A program made the position numbers and the translations under genes. From Bacillota bacterium (GTDB lineage Bacteria; Bacillota; Clostridia; Acetivibrionales; DSM-1351), in assembly GCA_023426005.1 (NCBI GenBank), contig JAFABO010000065.1, positions 1 through 15,525 of the forward strand: a DNA stretch of 15,525 nucleotides. The letters run 5' to 3'. The notes under the pieces are model-generated. The model was given only the letters and a program-made list of their open reading frames with translations. It searched no databases and had not been told where the DNA came from. Shown here piece after piece: positions 13,397-15,525 of this stretch; positions within the stretch are counted from its first letter, which is position 1, and every line of letters begins with the position of its first letter.

Positions 13397-14185
13397 TTAA
13401 AGTATTCTGGCAATAAAGACGATCAGATACGAGGCTGGTATAAATATCAGAAAAGTCAATGCCGAGCCTAATATCTTACTGCCAACCATCCCTATAACGC
13501 AGCCTCTGTAATCCGCCACACTGTATTTACCCTCAATAACCTCATCTGTAAGAACTGATAGATGGGGATCAATAAAAAGTGCCGAGAGTATGGAGCCCAG
13601 ACCGGTTAAAACGGATACCAGAGTCATACAGGTTATGCTGAGCTCAGGTTCAAGGGTTGCAGCGTATATGGGAGAGAAAATACCTGCTGTCAGCAGTGAT
13701 ACGGTCAATACATTCAAAACCAGTATATTTACCGGAAGCTTTTTCAGATTGACACCCTGTATATTGGTTTTAGTTGGTATGGCAACAGAGTTTTTTATAT
13801 AGGCTACACCTGATTTGGAAAAACTGTGCAGCATTAACTTGAACACTGATTTGTTTACCGAAAAAGCTTCCACACCCCTGGTAAAGATTCTTTGAAAGGT
13901 GGGCAGAAGCGCAGCCCCCGCAATACTGGCAATAACGACATCAAGAATAAGTATATAAAAGACAAGCACCAGATTGGTTTGATCGCCGGATTTTGCAATA
14001 TATTTGGTTAGCAGCGGCAGTTGTAGGACACCTGCCGCTCTGGAAAATAAAGCAATGGCATTAAACAGTGCCGAGGATACCGCTATTTTGCCTGTTCTTA
14101 CTCCTACAATTCTGACGGAATAAGCTAAAGTACCTATTATAGTTATTAAAAAATTAAGAATAAAAACTAAAACTAATCTATACAC
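13397..14185 (-). CDS. amj: Amj-type lipid II flippase (alternate to MurJ)
   Basis: A 262-residue polytopic membrane protein. Hydrophobic segments lie at about residues 4-24, 34-60, 72-95, 150-172, 182-206 and 235-260. Near the start the family-typical stretch TLAYSVRIVGVRTGKIAVS (19-37) continues into SALFNAIALFSRA (38-50). Amj, found in Bacillus subtilis as YdaH, can replace MurJ in moving lipid II across the membrane for peptidoglycan synthesis and is unrelated to MurJ in sequence. The start is GTG at 14185, with GAGAAAGGTAGG ending five bases upstream. It begins 23 bases after the end of the coiled-coil gene, so the two form an operon. The gene symbol rests on recognising the N-terminal pattern, length and topology; a MurJ copy elsewhere in the genome is expected but unseen. 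Confidence 0.8.
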   Translation of the reverse strand: MYRLVLVFILNFLITIIGTLAYSVRIVGVRTGKIAVSSALFNAIALFSRAAGVLQLPLLTKYIAKSGDQTNLVLVFYILILDVVIASIAGAALLPTFQRIFTRGVEAFSVNKSVFKLMLHSFSKSGVAYIKNSVAIPTKTNIQGVNLKKLPVNILVLNVLTVSLLTAGIFSPIYAATLEPELSITCMTLVSVLTGLGSILSALFIDPHLSVLTDEVIEGKYSVADYRGCVIGMVGSKILGSALTFLIFIPASYLIVFIARIL

Positions 14186-14208
14186 AAAAACCTACCTTTC
14201 TCTTTTGC

Positions 14209-15153
14209 TTAAACTTCAAAATCCATGACCAGCCTGTTTTTTTTGATTTCTGCTTCCGAGAGCATTTTTTTGATCTGTTCCTTGTTGCTTTTAAGTCTAT
14301 TACAGATATTTTCTACCTGGCTGATAAGTTTCTGAACCTGATACATATCCTCACGGATTTTATCACGGACATTCAAATCGGTAAATATATTATCAAACCA
14401 GAAATCAACGGCTCTTGTCGTTGAATCTATGCCGGCATATACACAGACATCATGCATATTTACATCTCTCAGTTCATTTTCAAAGTCCTTCATAAGCGAA
14501 CCGAGACGGTTGAGTTCGGCTTTTGCGTCGTCGATGTGGTCGTACTTTGCCATGTGGCTTAAAATGCCCTTGCCTCCCCAAACATCATAAGTTGCCCAGC
14601 CTTCAGCACTTTTCAGGTGGTTTACCGCGTTTCCTGCCGCGGATATAACCCGGCCGGCAGCATGCAGGGCCTCATCCGTTTCGGCAATTTGCCTTGTGAG
14701 CTCAAACTGCTGTTTTTCCAGTTCGGTATAGGAAGAAAAAGCCTGCTCGCTGATCTTGCTTTTAATTAAGCTCTCACGCCGCATATATTCAGTATCAAAC
14801 AGTTTCTTATCGGCAGCCAGCACGCTGATTTTTTTTGCCAGCTCGGCTTTCTCCCGGGCAAGCTGTTTTACCCTTTCGGCAGCCTTGTCATATTCCAGCT
14901 TGGCAGAGAGCATCTCCCGGGTTTCTTTATTGACTTTGCCCTCATACAATCTGATCAGCTTTAGTAAAGTATGGGAAAATTTATCCTTCTGAAGTTCATC
15001 AACGTCCAGTGCTTCAGACTGGTACTTATGCAAAAGGCTTCTTACGTCATCCTCAGCTTCATACAGCCTTTTGCTGAGACTTTCCATCCGTTCCTGCAGT
15101 ACCGGCAGAGCTGCCAGCCTGCTTTTTAATTCTAAAAAGCTGTTGTTGTCCAT
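14209..15153 (-). CDS. Coiled-coil protein of unknown function, co-transcribed with amj
   Basis: A 314-residue protein, soluble as far as can be seen (no signal peptide or membrane segment), that I do not recognise. Residues about 5-175 are almost entirely charged helix with heptad-like spacing (for example ERVKQLAREKAELAKKISVLA, broken across 93-113), then comes a short less charged region with LKSAEGWATYDVWGGKG (about 179-195) and KYDHIDDAKAELNRLG. A second long helix runs from about 265 to the end. The Trp- and Gly-containing middle segment is the only part that looks like a specific motif. AGGAGG lies ten bases before the ATG at 15153, and a good promoter lies upstream. Its place before amj suggests a cell-envelope role, perhaps scaffolding or regulation of the flippase; this is inference only. 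Confidence 0.8.
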   Translation of the reverse strand: MDNNSFLELKSRLAALPVLQERMESLSKRLYEAEDDVRSLLHKYQSEALDVDELQKDKFSHTLLKLIRLYEGKVNKETREMLSAKLEYDKAAERVKQLAREKAELAKKISVLAADKKLFDTEYMRRESLIKSKISEQAFSSYTELEKQQFELTRQIAETDEALHAAGRVISAAGNAVNHLKSAEGWATYDVWGGKGILSHMAKYDHIDDAKAELNRLGSLMKDFENELRDVNMHDVCVYAGIDSTTRAVDFWFDNIFTDLNVRDKIREDMYQVQKLISQVENICNRLKSNKEQIKKMLSEAEIKKNRLVMDFEV

Positions 15154-15254
15154 GTAAAAAGAACCTCCTAAAAAATATATTGCATGACATACCTAATTTG
15201 TCCAAATTTCCTTTACAACAAGGATTTTTCTCAATATGTCCATACCCTGGTTTT

Positions 15255-15283
15255 ATTGTATATTCAGGAAAAATTGACGTCAA
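15255..15283 (-). promoter_or_regulatory. Sigma-A promoter of the coiled-coil/amj operon
   Basis: On the minus strand TTGACG (15278-15283) and TACAAT (15255-15260) are 17 bases apart. The start would be near 15248, giving a leader of about 95 bases. The -35 box is part of a 10-base palindrome, TTGACGTCAA (15274-15283). Confidence 0.75.
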
Positions 15284-15306
15284 GTGAGAGGCCGGAAAAC
15301 TCACCC

Positions 15307-15335
15307 TTGAATAATCTTATCCATATTGTTATAAT
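15307..15335 (+). promoter_or_regulatory. Promoter of the T-box leader transcript
   Basis: TTGAAT (15307-15312) and a perfect TATAAT (15330-15335) are separated by 17 bases, and TG one base before the -10 makes it an extended -10. The start is expected near 15342. Confidence 0.8.
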
Positions 15336-15358
15336 ATCAGGGAACAGTTCGAATACTA

Positions 15359-15424
15359 ATTGTTGAAATACCTGGGACTCCCCGGCTATAGCATATTAGC
15401 GGCTGTAGTTCAATTTCAGACAAT
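15359..15424 (+). other. Structured leader segment upstream of the T-box
   Basis: ATTGT-TGAAAT (15359-15369) pairs with ATTTCA-G-ACAAT (15413-15424) over eleven pairs with one bulged G. Inside it, CCGGCTA and TAGCGG make a smaller bulged stem. It lies between the promoter and Stem I and matches no riboswitch class I recognise. Confidence 0.4.
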
Positions 15425-15440
15425 GTGATATTTAAAAGCT

Positions 15441-15525
15441 ATGATGGAGAAGAGTAAGCGAGACAGGATGTTGCAGAGAGAAGGCATCACCGGCTGTAAG
15501 TGCCTTTAACGGAATACTTGCCAAA
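15441..15525 (+). promoter_or_regulatory. T-box riboswitch, 5' part of Stem I (cut by the window edge)
   Basis: The conserved landmarks of T-box Stem I appear in order: GATGGAGAAGAGTAAGCG with the AGTA bulge (15453-15456), the distal-loop AGAGAG (15475-15480), and the GNTG element GCTG (15493-15496). AAGGCA (15481-15486) and TGCCTT (15501-15506) form a perfect stem between the last two. T-boxes sense uncharged tRNA and control aminoacyl-tRNA synthetase or amino-acid genes by antitermination. The 3' side of Stem I with the specifier codon, the T-box sequence and the terminator lie beyond the window, so the amino acid cannot be named. Confidence 0.85.

Larger units (their letters stand above)
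15154..15525. other. Divergent regulatory region between the amj operon and a T-box-controlled gene
   Basis: These 372 bases carry no gene. They hold the minus-strand promoter and leader for the coiled-coil gene, a plus-strand promoter (15307-15335), a structured leader segment (15359-15424) and the beginning of a T-box riboswitch (from about 15441). The gene under T-box control lies to the right of the window. Confidence 0.75.

Noticed and set aside
15338..15350. GGGAACAGTTC as a third LacI operator
   Set aside because: The arms are separated by an odd base and the central CpG is missing; only part of the motif matches.
15391..15420. tRNA-like start (GCGGCTGTAGTTCAAT) upstream of the T-box
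   Set aside because: It resembles a tRNA 5' end for 16 bases only; no D-stem partner, anticodon arm or T-arm follows.

Overview
The window looks like chromosomal DNA of a low-GC, Gram-positive anaerobe of the class Clostridia, most likely a saccharolytic or cellulolytic relative of Ruminiclostridium/Acetivibrio. The evidence is strong AGGAGG-type ribosome binding sites, several TTG and GTG starts, sigma-A promoters of the TTGACA/TATAAT type, a T-box leader, an [FeFe]-hydrogenase-like protein and a GH94 disaccharide phosphorylase. The lineage is inferred from gene content and style; no search was possible. I see no insertion sequence, phage gene or CRISPR array.

Left part (1-3866). A tRNA-Gln(UUG) on the minus strand, cut by the window edge, has a perfect promoter. 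Peptide chain release factor 3 (prfC) follows on the minus strand. After a 386-base AT-rich divergent intergenic region comes a plus-strand nucleoside kinase that carries a ThrRS-like N-terminal region and ends in a strong hairpin.

Middle part (3912-9636). A run of nine plus-strand genes begins with a compact putative redox- or H2-sensing module: DRTGG-like protein, RsbW-like HATPase, putatively sensory [FeFe] hydrogenase without a PAS domain, second DRTGG-like protein, and PHP-family phosphoesterase. The hydrogenase keeps all four H-cluster cysteines but has lost the usual proton-relay cysteine, so signalling is more likely than bulk H2 turnover. The run continues with a MmcQ/YjbR protein, an iron-sulfur-flavoprotein-like oxidoreductase, a TfoX C-terminal-domain protein and a TrmH/SpoU RNA methyltransferase. 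These may be co-transcribed but their functions look unrelated.

Sugar part (9680-13358). A LacI-family regulator and a GH94 phosphorylase each carry the same perfect palindrome, GGGAACGTTCCC, between promoter region and gene. This suggests a self-contained regulon in which the regulator represses itself and the phosphorylase until a sugar appears. Two hairpins separate it from the convergent genes on the right.

Right part (13397-15525). A minus-strand pair, a coiled-coil protein of unknown function followed by an Amj-type lipid II flippase, has a good sigma-A promoter. Diverging from it is a plus-strand promoter leading into the Stem I portion of a T-box riboswitch. The window ends inside Stem I, so the specifier codon and the regulated gene are not visible.
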